From: Chlorokybus atmophyticus
Taxonomy: Eukaryota; Streptophyta; Chlorokybophyceae; Chlorokybales; Chlorokybaceae
Length of the DNA: 64,000 nt
Reading direction: 5' to 3'
Assembly: GCA_009103225.1 (NCBI GenBank)
Contig: RHPI01001819.1
Coordinates: 37,879 to 101,878, forward strand
In this document: in pieces, positions 46,089-56,423 of the stretch
Position numbering within the stretch: position 1 is the first letter of the stretch
How the letters are laid out: the number at the start of each line of letters is the position of its first letter
Notes under the pieces: model-generated
The model's input: the letters and a program-made list of their open reading frames with translations, nothing else
Told to the model about the DNA's origin: nothing
The model's database searches: none
Made by a program: the position numbers and the translations under genes

Positions 46089-46732
46089 TGTGACGGTGCT
46101 CGTGCCTTGTCATCTGTGAGTTGGTCCAATCCACAACCCTCTCACCAAGACACGGTATTCACATCAAAACCTTGCCCCCTCTGCCAAGCACGCACGCGCA
46201 TGCGCTCGAAGCTACACACCGACTTGTGTAGCGCCTTGGATCATCACACAAGCAAGCACACACTAGTGGAAACACGCTAGCAACCCCTGCTAACCACCAC
46301 CAAACTTGCACACAAGAAACTAGGGAGCTAAAGGTTGTATTGCAAATTGTAGAATGTCACTTTTATACCTACCAGTCTGCACATGCTACTGTCTAGACGA
46401 CTCTAGCGCTAGACGGAATTAGAAGCTAAGATGTTCTTGCAGAATCCTGTAGTACACTTCTAGACCTTTCCGACGCACCAGAGATCTCCTTATTTGCTGC
46501 TCATATGGTCAAGTTATACTACTTGGCGCCAGGCCCTTCCAAAAATCTGGTCGAGCCCTTCTCGACTGGCCCTCCGTTCTCTGGCGTCTTCCAGACTGGC
46601 CCTGGGCCTATCGATATCTGCGGCAGACTCGCAACTCGCCGATATCCGCCACAAGTCATGAAAAACGTGATACCTCACAAATAAGGCCTAAACTGGCCAT
46701 GAAAATCACGAAACTTGGCCTTGACTGTTACA
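46089..46732 (-). repeat. 3' LTR of retrotransposon 4
   Basis: Pairs with 51,401-52,068. In plus-strand view it begins TGTGACGG and ends TGTTACA. It lacks about 24 bp present in the other LTR (around 51,506-51,530). Just inside it (about 46,733-46,747, minus strand AGGGGGGGGAGGA) is the polypurine tract. Confidence 0.9.
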
Positions 46733-46807
46733 TTCCTCCCCCCCCTAGGTGAGCTCCGTCCTCGAAGCTCGCGGGGTTGTCGTCGAGCAAGATAGTCATG
46801 CACAACG

Positions 46808-46965
46808 TCTCAAGCATTATTAGCCAAGTGTGCCTCTGGCTCCCAGGATGCTTCATGCAATGGATAGCCCTTCCATTTCACTAAGAACTTGCGCACGCCA
46901 TGCACAAACTTCTTACCAAGGATGTCTTCTACCTCCCACTCTGGTTCACCATTCGTGCCAACTTC
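46808..46965 (-). pseudogene. Chromodomain at the C-terminus of retrotransposon 4 pol
   Basis: The minus strand reads EWEVEDILGKK, then FLVKWKGYPLHEASWEPEAHL. This is the chromodomain signature, with aromatic-cage Trp/Tyr positions and the KWKGY...SWEP core. Chromodomains bind methylated histone H3 and direct chromovirus integration to heterochromatin. A frameshift near 46,980 separates it from the integrase ORF, and a stop follows at about 46,809. Confidence 0.9.
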
Positions 46966-48110
46966 AGGGGGTGGCCTTTCCGGCGGTCGTCCTCGATATG
47001 CTTTTGGAAGGGAGACGTGAAAAAACGGGGAGGCACACGCATGGTGTTGGCTAGCTCCAGCTTGTACGCCACCTCCGATATAACCTTGTTGACCGTAAAT
47101 GGTCCCAACCTGTGTTCATTCAGCTTGCGAACCCCCGTACGCACCTGTACATGCTTCGCGGCAAGTAACACAATGTCGCCTTCTTGAAAGGCGAGGTGTC
47201 GGCGATGCGTGTCCGCGTACTGCTTCTGCCTGTTTTGTGCCACCAATAGCGCCTCCCTAGCTGCCTTATTAATGTCCGCGCACTTTGTGAGGAAGTCATT
47301 AGCTGCCTCCACACGCACGTCATGTCGTCGCGGTGTCCATGCCGTCAACGGTGTCAATGGATGTTGCCCGTAGTTCATAAGGAAGGGAGTGACACCTGTG
47401 CTTGCATTGTGCTGGTTGTTGATCGCAAACTCCACCAACTCAAACAGCTCCGCCCAATTGTCTTGTTGCGCGTTAATGTAGCAACGTTGCATGTCCTCGA
47501 TTGCACGGTGGGTCCGCTCTGTTTGCCCATCAGTTTGCGGGTGGAATGCCGTGCTAAACTTCAGTGTGGTACCCAGTGCACTATGCAGCGCCTCCCAAAA
47601 CTTACTTGTAAAGCGCGGGTCGCGATCACCAACAATGCTTCGTGGTAATTCATAAGAACGAAACACATGCTTTACGAACAAGCGTGCTGCCTCCGGTGCC
47701 GTGCAAGACTCACCACACGGTGCCAAGCGTACCGTTTTGCTGGTTTTGTCGACAACACAAGTACAGCATCGTACCCTTCTTTTGTCTTTGGTAGCCCCGT
47801 GATAACGTCCATGGTAACTTGCTCCCACTTGGACAATGGCACAGGGAGAGGTTGCAGCAACTCACCTGGCTTTTGGTTGCTTGCCTTCACCCTTTGGCAT
47901 GCGTCGCACAACGCCAGGTAGTCGCGCACCTCGCGATGCATCTCTCGCCAGTAAAAACGCTGCTTCAAGCTTGCCAAAGTCCTCTCCAACCCTTGGTGAC
48001 CAGCAAAGGGCACATCATGAGCTTCCTTCAGCAACTTCACACGGATATGCGCAACGTTGGGGATGTACAAGCGCCCGTGGTGCCATAGCAGCCCGTCGTG
48101 CATTCACCAA
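46966..48110 (-). pseudogene. Integrase of retrotransposon 4
   Basis: The His-His-Cys-Cys domain (HDVPFAGHQG, CDACQ; about 47,910-48,030) and the core with VTMDVITGLP (first Asp, about 47,800), VGDRDPRFTS (second Asp) and FHPQTDGQTERTHR (catalytic Glu, about 47,520) are visible, followed by the GPF/Y region (HRLGPFTV). A frameshift near 47,700-47,760 splits the domain into two ORFs. Confidence 0.9.
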
Positions 48111-48239
48111 TGTCCACTTGTGTCCGTGGCTGCACTTTCCAGCTCTTGTAACACTTGCATACCCTCATTGTCTTTACAAAGCACTTGCCAAATCTGGTCG
48201 GTCCACTCGGGCTGCACTTGAGCGAGTGCCTCGATTGCA

Positions 48240-49700
48240 TTTAGCCGGCTCAGCGCGTCAGCAACACCATTTGACGTACCGGGCTTACCGATATCGAAAT
48301 CAAAAAGTTGAAAAAACTCCAGCCATCGTGCTTGTCTGCGACTTAGATGAGGTTGTGTTTTGTAAGTACCTCAGTGGAGAGTGATCCGTCAACTACGAAC
48401 TTTTTGCCTTCCCAAAACAACGCCACTGTCGCAGCGCCATTACTTGCGCCAAAAGTTCCTTCTCGTGCACGGGGTGATTTAGCTCCGCACCACTCATCTT
48501 CTTGCTGAAGAATGCTACTGGTTGAAGGCCGTGGCCATGGTCTTGCTGTAAAACAGCTCTTACGGCTGTATTGGACGCGTCACAAGCCAAAATAAATGTC
48601 TTCTCCATGTCGGGGTGAGCCAGGACTGGTGCCTCCGTCAGCGCCTTCATCAACGCAGCAAATCCATGTTCCTTTGTTGCTGACCAGCTCCAGGGCTTGC
48701 CCTTTTTGAGTAGGGCAGTCAAGGGGAGCAGCTATGCACGAAAACCCCATGAAAAACTTGCGATAATACCCCGCAAGGCCTAAAAAGAACATCACCTCCG
48801 TTACGTTGGTCGGGGAAGCCCACTCGCGCACCACCTGCACTTTGTTGGGGTCCGGCTTGATGCCTTCATGCGACATGATGTGGCCTAGGTACTCCACCTC
48901 TCGAAGCAAGAATTTGCACTTTTGTAGCTGGGCATACAACTTGTGTTCGCGCAAACACTGCAACACGCACCGTAGAAGTGCCACGTGCTCCTCCTTTGTC
49001 TTCGCGTACACCAAAATGTCGTCGAGGTACAGGAAGACTCCCTTACCAATCAAGTCAGCAAAAACGCTGTTCATTGGCGTTTAAAATGTTGCCGGCGTGT
49101 TCGTAAGTCCGAAAGACATAACCAACCACTCGTAGTGCCCATAACGTGTGTTAAAAGCTGTTTTCTCCACATCCTCGGGCGCGATGCAGATTTGGTGATA
49201 ACCTCCAGCAAGATCAAGTTGTGAAGTACTGCGCACCTTGCAATTGCTCCAGCAACTCGTCGATACGTGGGAGTTGAAAGTAATTCCTCTTTGTGATGTT
49301 GTTGAGAGCTCGATAGTCGACGCACATGCGCAAGCTCCCGTTCTTCTTTCGTTCAAACAAATAGGTCCACCATAAGGGGACTTACTAGGCCTGATGTAAC
49401 CTCTTTTCAGCAAGTCCGCCACCTGCCTCTCGGCATCTTCCAGTTTCAAAGGTGGTAACTTGTATACGGGTCGATACGGTGGCTTGTGCACGCCCTCAAT
49501 CAGCTCCACACGGTCTATGCTCCGTGGAGGTGGTAAACCAGATGGAAGTCCGTCCACCATGATATCTTGGTATTTTTTAACAAGTTTACACACTTCGGGG
49601 TCCATCGTAGCCGTCGTAACATCGTCACTCAGCACCGGTGCTGACTTTGCAGTATTTTCGTGCACCACGCACAACCATGCAGCCTTTGCCTTCCGTGGAG
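48240..49700 (-). pseudogene. Reverse transcriptase and RNase H of retrotransposon 4
   Basis: [55 protein letters not shown], a stop in place of the next Gln (about 49,081), then VFLYLDDILVYAKT with the intact YLDD active site (about 49,010-49,040). RNase H: FILACDASNTAV, PVAFFSKKMSG, HEKELLAQVMALRQWR. Frameshifts near 49,240-49,330 (after the SPYGGP block), 48,720 and 48,400 break the frame. Confidence 0.9.
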
Positions 49701-49989
49701 ACAATAACTTCCTTAATTGCACATAAGAGATCAGATCAATTGTCGTACCACCTTGAATAGACTCTCCACCGTTTTGTTCGATGGTGAGCGCGCGCTTCCT
49801 CCAATTGGATGGATGAGTTATATTGCTATAGCCACGGTAGTCCCAAATTCCGTCAAACCCGTTCCGTAGGGTGATGCAGCAAAATTGCATGTTCTCCTTC
49901 ATCTTCCCAATGCGAACGCACAACTCTTTGGTCATAAACGCAGCGCCATTACCTCCAGAGGGTGGCTCTCCATCAGCGAGCTTCACTTC

Positions 49990-51350
49990 ACCTCCTCGTA
50001 ATGACGAATTCTAACCGTAACGCCGCACAATATCGATACTCATAAAGTTGCTGTTGGCACCGCTATCAATCATGAGCTTACACTCTCTCCATCGTCCTTG
50101 GTCATCGCAAATGTGTGCTCGAAGCCCAAAGTACTTTGTTGTCTCCTCTTTGCATAACTCACCACCGTTGACGCATTCACAGCCATCTCCTCTGACTTCC
50201 TTGATGGAAATGTCACAGCATTCGTCCGTGCACGAGGCTCCTTCCTATCCCCAGCAGTAGCCTCCTCACCTACTTAGGGAAGTCGATTCTCTGCTCCACG
50301 CCATTTTGCTCCATGGTGTTGACACGACGATCATGGCGAGGGTTGCCATACGGTGTTGGCCTTTGCATGCTTCGTTTGGGGCATTCATACGCCAAATGCT
50401 CAATCGACCCACAAGCATGACACTTGCGCACCCCTTTACCTCTTTCACCACGTCCGCCGTGCCTCGCCTCGCTTTCATGCCTGTGTATGGCACCCACCTC
50501 CATTGGTGCAGGCCCAGAGTCAGCTCCACCTCCATTGGCAAGCGCTAAACTCGGTTCTCCTCGTCTCCATGCATGTTGAAGCCTCCCCGGGGTTGATCAC
50601 CATGCCTTTGCCTCCAGTCAGTGTTTCTTGTGGTAAACTTGAAGTACAACGCGTCGAGACGCTCCGCGATGCGTATAGCCTCCGCGAGTGTCTTCGGGTC
50701 CCGTAGCTCCACTTCTTTACGCCTTAGAGGTTTTAAACCACGTGTATACCTGTCCAGCTGCTCCTCATCGGTCATATTGGGTATGGACATCACCGACCCC
50801 ATTTGCACAAGGGCTGCAAGTTTGTCGCGTGCGGCCTTCACGCTCTCAACAGGAACAAATTGATATATACATATTGATTTATATATGTATATATATCAAT
50901 ATATACCTGACCTCCAGTGCCAACTCTTCCATGGTGATCAATGGTAGCGCCAACCCACTTGCAACACGCGTACAACGTCTGTCTCCACCATACAAGTGCT
51001 GCACCTTCGCAGCAATGTCGCTGCAACCTCCGCGCGCAGATGCGTGGGCACCTCCGTGAGCTTCAACCAAGACGATACTTGGAAAATGCATTCATCTACT
51101 GCATCTCCATCACGTTGACCCTTGAATGGCTTGGGCTTTGGCACCTTCACATGCACGCGCGAGCTTGATGCCATGGGAACTTGCACACGCGCCATCGCAT
51201 GCTCATACGCCTCGCGTTGTGCTTGTGCCGCCGCTTGAGTGTGATGAAGCTCTTCCCTTGATGCTAAGATGGCAGCTTGAAGCTCTTCCATGCGAGCATC
51301 CTCCATCTCCACTAACACATCACACTCCATTTCCGAATAACAAGTGTAAA
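49990..51350 (-). pseudogene. Gag and protease of retrotransposon 4
   Basis: Gag: a helical N-terminus (MEELQAAILASREELHH), then PKPKPFKGQ and AALVWWRQTLY, the usual Gypsy gag core, then EEQLDRYTRGLK. The CCHC knuckle CHACGSIEHLAYEC is at about 50,390-50,430. Protease LMIDSGANSNFMS lies at about 50,040-50,085. An AT-rich ATATATAC-type tract of about 45 bp (50,862-50,908) is inserted in the middle of gag, between the QTLY and PVESV parts. Frame breaks also lie near 51,010 and 50,545. Confidence 0.8.
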
Positions 51351-51386
51351 CGCCTACACACCTCCTCTTGCACCTTCGTAAACCGT

Positions 51387-51398
51387 GCTCCGATATCA
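51387..51398 (-). other. Primer-binding site of retrotransposon 4
   Basis: On the minus strand TGATATCGGAGC lies two bases inside the 5' LTR. It matches the initiator tRNA-Met type site (TGGTATCAGAGC) with two differences and resembles the site of element 2. Confidence 0.7.
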
Positions 51399-51400
51399 GT

Positions 51401-52068
51401 CGTGACGGTGCTCGTGCCTTGTCACCTGTAAGTTGGTCCAATCCACAACCCTCTCACCAAGACACGGTATTCACACCGGAACCTTGCCCCCTCTGCCAAG
51501 CACACGCGCGCAACCCCGCCACTCGAGTACGCACGCGCATGCGCTCGAAGCTACACACCGACTTGTGTAGCGCCTTGGATCATCACACAAGCAAGCACAC
51601 ACTAGTGGAAACACGCTAGCAACCCCTGCTAACCACCACCAAACTTGCACACAAGAAACTAGGGAGCTAAAGGTTGTATTGCAAATTGCAGAATGTCACT
51701 TTTATACCTACCAGTCTGCACATGCAACTGTCTAGACAACTCTAGCGCTAGACGGAATTAGAAGCTAAGATATTCTTGCAGAATCTTGTAGTACACTTCT
51801 AGACCTTTCCGACGCACCAGAGATCTCCTTATTTGCTGCTCATATCAAGTTATACTACTTGGCGCCAGGCCCTTCCAGAAATCTGGTCGAGCCCTTCTCG
51901 ACTGGCCCTCCGTTTTCTGGCGTCTTTCAGACTGGCCCGGGGCCTGTCGATATCTGCGGCAGACTCGCAGCTCGCCGATATCCGCCACAAGTCATGATAA
52001 ACATGATACCTCACAAATAAGGCCTAAACTGGCCATGAAAGTCACGCAATTTGGCCTTGACTGTTACA
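51401..52068 (-). repeat. 5' LTR of retrotransposon 4
   Basis: Pairs with 46,089-46,732. On the minus strand it starts TGTAACAGTC, with a TATA box (TATAAAAG, 51,699-51,706). The inner terminus reads CGTGACGG against TGTGACGG in the partner. High identity to the other LTR by eye suggests a moderately recent insertion, although the coding region is already broken. Confidence 0.9.
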
Positions 52069-52451
52069 ATAAGGGTGTACACAACGGGATGGAGCAGGCT
52101 CAATTACAGAACAGCAACTTCGCACTGCCCTGTTGTGACAAGCAACCATGCTACATCGACAAGAAGGCATCGGCCTGAGACGGATGTTGGGGATGCAAGA
52201 AGGTGGCAATGCAGCTCGAGCAAGACTAGTGACTTGGCTAGTCACCAATCACCCTGCAGTGCCTCTGTTCGCATTCGGCACCAGATTGTTATGGTTGGAC
52301 GCCTTCCTTCGCTCCCTACGGCAAGCCTACGACGAGGTTGCCTCGGCAGCCACTAACACCTTAAAGGAGCTCAAGAGGCCATACTAAGGTTGCCAAGGGT
52401 GGAAGCAGCGCAGCAACGCAGATGCATCGCAGCTGCTTCTGAGCAGCATGT
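52069..52451 (+). pseudogene. Continuation of retrotransposon 3 (second gag part) after element 4
   Basis: TEQQLRT and WLVTNHPAVPLFAF, then LRSLRQAYDEV (about 52,110-52,340), match WLINNHPAVPLFAF and MRSVRQAYDQV of element 1 (about 6,000-6,080). One frameshift near 52,150-52,180 and a stop at 52,385 are present. It ends where the palindrome-rich repeat begins. Confidence 0.75.
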
Positions 52452-53075
52452 CAACAAACAACACACGGATTGACGCTCAAGGACCATGAATGGTCCGTGA
52501 CGCAGGACCGGGGTTTTCCCCTGCTAAGTGAAATTGACGGACCATGTATGGTCCGGCTTTCATGGACAGTCGGACCATGCATGGTCCGAATTTCACGTGA
52601 ATGGTACCATTGTCCCTTGGGACGCACCAGGCATGGTGGCCAGTATGCATGAGATTTATGGACCATGCATGGTGCGATGCCCCCTGGAACAGTGGACCAT
52701 CCATGGTTTGTTGCTTGCTTCATGTCCGGTGACTAACAGTCGCACCATACATGGTCCATGGATACGGACCGCAAGTCATGTTTGTTACTGAGATTGCCTG
52801 GACCAATCATGGTGCGCTGCCCTCCTTGCACAGTGGACCACATATGGTGCCAGTCTGGTCGACAGTCGCACCATGAATGGTCCATGGCTACCGACAAGGT
52901 GTTGCGCATACGTGGTCCACAAGCGGCACCACGTATGGTCCTGCCAGGCACCGCACCATACATGGTGCGGTCTACCTTGATTTGGTGCACCAATCATGGT
53001 CTGTCATGATGTCACATGCATGGAAGCCATGCATGGTGTGCGTGCTGTTTCATGCACCATGCCTGGTGCATACAA
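52452..53075. repeat. Palindrome-rich GGACC-family element
   Basis: The left end ACACACGGATTGACGCTCAA then GGACCATGAATGGTCC matches the ends of the element at 6,951-9,055. About fifteen variants of GGACCATGCATGGTCC or its ACCATGNATGGTGC form follow up to about 53,070. No clear right-hand inverted end was found. It truncates retrotransposon 3. Confidence 0.65.
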
Positions 53076-53487
53076 TCCGCCACGCATACAATTCACAAAA
53101 ATGCTGGAATGGACTGTCAAAGGACAGTCTGATCATGATCATCAATATTAAGCTAGCGTCATGTACTATACCTACAGTCTCCTACACTGCACGCTGCTGT
53201 TGACAGTCGCAGCTGACAACAGCTTTGTTGTGTTGCACCTTCGCCTGGGCAGCTGGACCCCATGTGAAGCCACTCCCATCTTTCCACATTGTGTGCTGAC
53301 TCCCAGCCTCAGGAGCCAACGACAGCCTCAGGAGCCAGGGACACCCTTGTTTGACAGCCTCTGTGGACAGCCCCTGCAGCAAACTCGTGCATCAAATGTC
53401 TGCAAAACAACTGTAAGTCTACCTGTGCTTACACAAGACATACTGTGTTGACACACACATGCAACTGTAGCACAGTAAACCACCCTA

Positions 53488-54078
53488 CTAGGATGACAAG
53501 GGCTGTCGCATCCACTGCTTCTTGGGTTGCCATGGCTTTTTCTTCCTTCCCTTGCTCAACAGCCCTGCAATGTGTAGTCGCCTCGACAACTACCCAAGGA
53601 CTGTCAATGACTTGCAGTTCAATATGCATACCTGGTAGTTTGCGAGATTCATATCGCCACTCGCACCCTCCTTCAACCTCATCGTTGGCCACCAACCACT
53701 TTTTCTTTGCTGCAAAGCTGACAACTGCTCGCAAGATCCTCTCGTCTGGATAAGACTCCATTCGCTCACGATCCTTGAATGGCAGCTGGTGACGACTGGT
53801 GCATACCGCGTGCTCAATGTGCTGGTAGTACTCGTACACGTCCATCGCCTGCTCTCTAGTGGGGGCGTTTGGTTTGGTGTCGCAAACAATTGCAGCTGCA
53901 AAATCCAAGTCCATTGCAACTGTTTGATCTTCACAGTCGGAGATGGCTCCAGCAGCCTGCACATGTCATACATCCGTCAATAGAGTGCATTGGCGACTGT
54001 CCATATGGGACAGCCTGCGACTGTCAAGTGACTGTGAGGACCACGAGCGCGCGGCATAACGTAACGCCATACAAGCAT

Positions 54079-54116
<38 letters not shown>

Positions 54117-55720
54117 AGGCAGTGAGCAACAGATAGTTGGACACTGTGCGTGATGTTGCAAGAGATGGTATGTGTGCTACTGTGAGTGTGCGAGCAAACG
54201 CGTGCCAATGAGTCATGCCATGCGCTGACAACAGCCCTTACTGACCTCTGTGTCTGTGCTGTGCCGAGCTGCGGTCGTAGGCAGTATGTCCTTGATGCAA
54301 CCCGGCACCACAATGCGATCGTCGTTGCCGCATGCCTCACATGGACAGATGCCTCCGCCGGCCAAGAACATCATGGGCCACTCCATCTCCCTGCCCTGCA
54401 TGTTGTTTAACACAAAATGTTCTTGCACTCATGCACCATACAGTCACAGCAGGAGCATATCCACAGCAAGCAATGTACCTCCAGAGTACGCCCACCATGG
54501 CAGCTGCTTGCCAGCTGGCCATAGAGAAAATGCCTCTCTTTCACAGGTAGGCGAATGCCAAGGTTGCCATCCTCGCTTCTCACTGGCATCCAGTGGGTAA
54601 CACAGACACTGTACGTCCGCATTGGTTGTTCTGGCTCGCATACGGACTTGATGGTGGCGACGCCAACAACTACTGCGTTGTTGGCAATGTCAAACACCTG
54701 ATCTTCAGCGAACCCGTCCGCACCCCTGTTAGGAAATTCTGAGTTAGCAGGCAGCATGTGTGAATCCAGTACGCAGCCATGGAGGCACAGCTAAGCAAAC
54801 CAGTGAGGACTGTAGAACTTGATCGACAGCCGACAGCACAATAGTTACCTCTCTTTCAGCCAAGTGGCCCGGTACTGAGCATCTGCTAGAGGCTCAGCAG
54901 TCAAAGGCGCAAGCATGACCACCTGCTGGTTGGCCCTCGAGTCCCTGCCAATCGAAAAAGTCATGCCCCAGCCAGCAGCAGCTTCAGTAGCGCGGCTGCC
55001 TTGGGTAGCTTCCCTGTCGCTGGATCGCCTTTGCTTCTTGGTAGCATTGCGTTCTTCCATGCTTTGCCCGTAATCACTACCGCGCTTCGCGCCAACAGAG
55101 TACTGTAGCTGGAGAACATGACTCTTGATTTGTGCTGCAGAAACACAAGCAGATGAGACATGGCAGCGACAGTCCTTTGGTAGCCATCAGCAAGGAGGTC
55201 ACATCTTGGAACATAGCATAACGCAACTGGTTACTGAGCAACCGACAACTGAAAGCATGAATGATATGCAGGGCAAGGACTGTCAATGGCAAGACAGAGA
55301 AGGAGACACAATAAAACCGAGGAGAAGGTGCCATGCTGCTTGGAAGGCTTGCTTCAATACAGCTCAACTCTACTAGCAGCTTGCCTTTGGTCCATTTCAG
55401 GGTGTGGTTTGTGTCAAAAACCAGTGGCTCTGACGCCTGCAATACAGTCTCGCAGACATCGTCCAGCTCCTGCCGGTGCTGGGCGTTCTGCTTGAAGTCT
55501 GTGCCTTTCATGCCTTGAGGTGGTGGCCACTTGCTCAGCATCTCTTTTTTCAGCTTCGCCAGGTTGTTGATATGCGTTGTGCGCATATGCTTGAACTCTG
55601 GTTTCATCAGGAACTGCGAGCCCGTCACTTGGCCCAGCAAGTGGTTCCCCTTTGCTCTGAAGCAATCAGCTGCAGCGGGCATTTGTCTTGCCTCCCCAGT
55701 GGTCATGGTGTCAGTTGGAC
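53488..55720 (-). CDS. Unrecognised multi-exon gene beside the SET gene
   Basis: I do not recognise the product. Exons that join in phase with GT-AG introns: 54,849 upward to at least 55,060, then 54,479-54,725, 54,246-54,395, 53,632-53,956 and 53,488-53,564 (TAG at 53,488). An upstream exon (55,374 to about 55,720) contains ATG in MTTGEARQMPAAADC and a Lys-rich helical part; its junction to the next exon is unresolved and the true start may lie further upstream. Visible features: a Cys cluster GGGICPCEACGNDDRIVVPG and a strongly basic C-terminus (KGRKKKPWQPKK) suited to nuclear import. Introns carry GACAGTC motifs, and one holds a (TG)n run (54,077-54,114). Clean phases suggest that it is or was recently functional. 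Confidence 0.5.
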
Positions 55721-55777
55721 TGCCTAAACAAACAACTGAACTTGGAGCAAACAGTTTAACTTCACACTTGGGGCAAC

Positions 55778-56090
55778 CCAAGCTGTCGACTGTCAACAGA
55801 GACTGTCATGCAAGCAAGCAAGCTTCCAAGCTTGCAAGCAACCTGCTCACCTTTCAACAGCTAAAATCAACTGGCAAACAGCACAGAAGAAGTGCAAGTG
55901 TCCTGGCACCACAGCAAGTGAGCAACCCAAGCTGTCGACTGTAAACAGAGACTGTCATGCAAGCAAGCAAGCATTCAAGCTTGCAAGCAACCTGCTCACC
56001 TTTCAACAGCTGAAATCAACTGGCAAACAGCACAGCAGAAGTGCAAGTGTCCTGGCACCACAGCAAGTGAGCAACCCAAGCTCGACTGTC
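55778..56090. repeat. 149-bp tandem repeat, two units plus a partial third
   Basis: Units start at AGCTGTCGACTGT (55,781), again at 55,930 and, truncated, at 56,079, a constant 149-bp period. Each unit carries two GACTGTC-type motifs and, on the minus strand, GTTGAAAG then GTGAGCAGG, a good splice donor, so it may have duplicated a 5' exon of the minus-strand gene to its left. Confidence 0.8.
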
Positions 56091-56423
56091 AACAGGGACT
56101 GTCGGACCAGTGCCTCACATAAACAACCGCACAAGCCGCACAAGCGTTGTGAGTTCGCACAAGCCACACAAGCCGCACAAGTAGCGCAACAATGCAACTC
56201 GCCAAGAGAGCGACGCGGCTGTCGGTAAATTAGGGTTGAACTCGCCTAGGAATTGACGGCTGTCTGTGGGTTAGGGTTGGCGGCGTACACAAGCGTCGCA
56301 AGACCTTTGGCATGGTTGTTGTTGTTGTTGAGCAAAGATTGGGGGTGAAGGGTTTGGTTCAGGGTGCTGTTGGGTAGGCGTCGACAGTCTCTTGGCACAG
56401 TGGACAGTCCAAGGCAGTACACC

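Larger units (their letters stand above)
46089..52068 (-). mobile_element. Chromovirus-type Gypsy retrotransposon 4, complete with LTRs and target duplication
   Basis: LTRs at 46,089-46,732 and 51,401-52,068; flanking ATAAG at 46,084-46,088 and 52,069-52,073 is a 5-bp target duplication. Transcription is to the left. Order: gag with zinc knuckle, protease, RT (YLDD), RNase H, integrase and a chromodomain, which defines the chromovirus branch of Ty3/Gypsy. Coding is interrupted by several stops and frameshifts. It inserted into element 3. Confidence 0.92.
42494..52451 (+). mobile_element. Retrotransposon 3, relative of element 1, interrupted and truncated
   Basis: Begins with an LTR homologous to that of element 1, followed by gag (43,149-46,083). 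Element 4 is inserted at 46,084 with target duplication ATAAG. The sequence resumes at 52,069 with the block matching the second gag part of element 1, and stops at about 52,451, where a palindrome-rich GGACC repeat begins. Protease, methyltransferase, RT and integrase are therefore absent, so it is unknown whether this family member also carried the methyltransferase. Confidence 0.8.

Noticed and set aside
52452-53075. CRISPR-like appearance of regularly repeated GGACCATG motifs
   Set aside because: Spacing is irregular, repeats are palindromic and variable, and the genome is eukaryotic.
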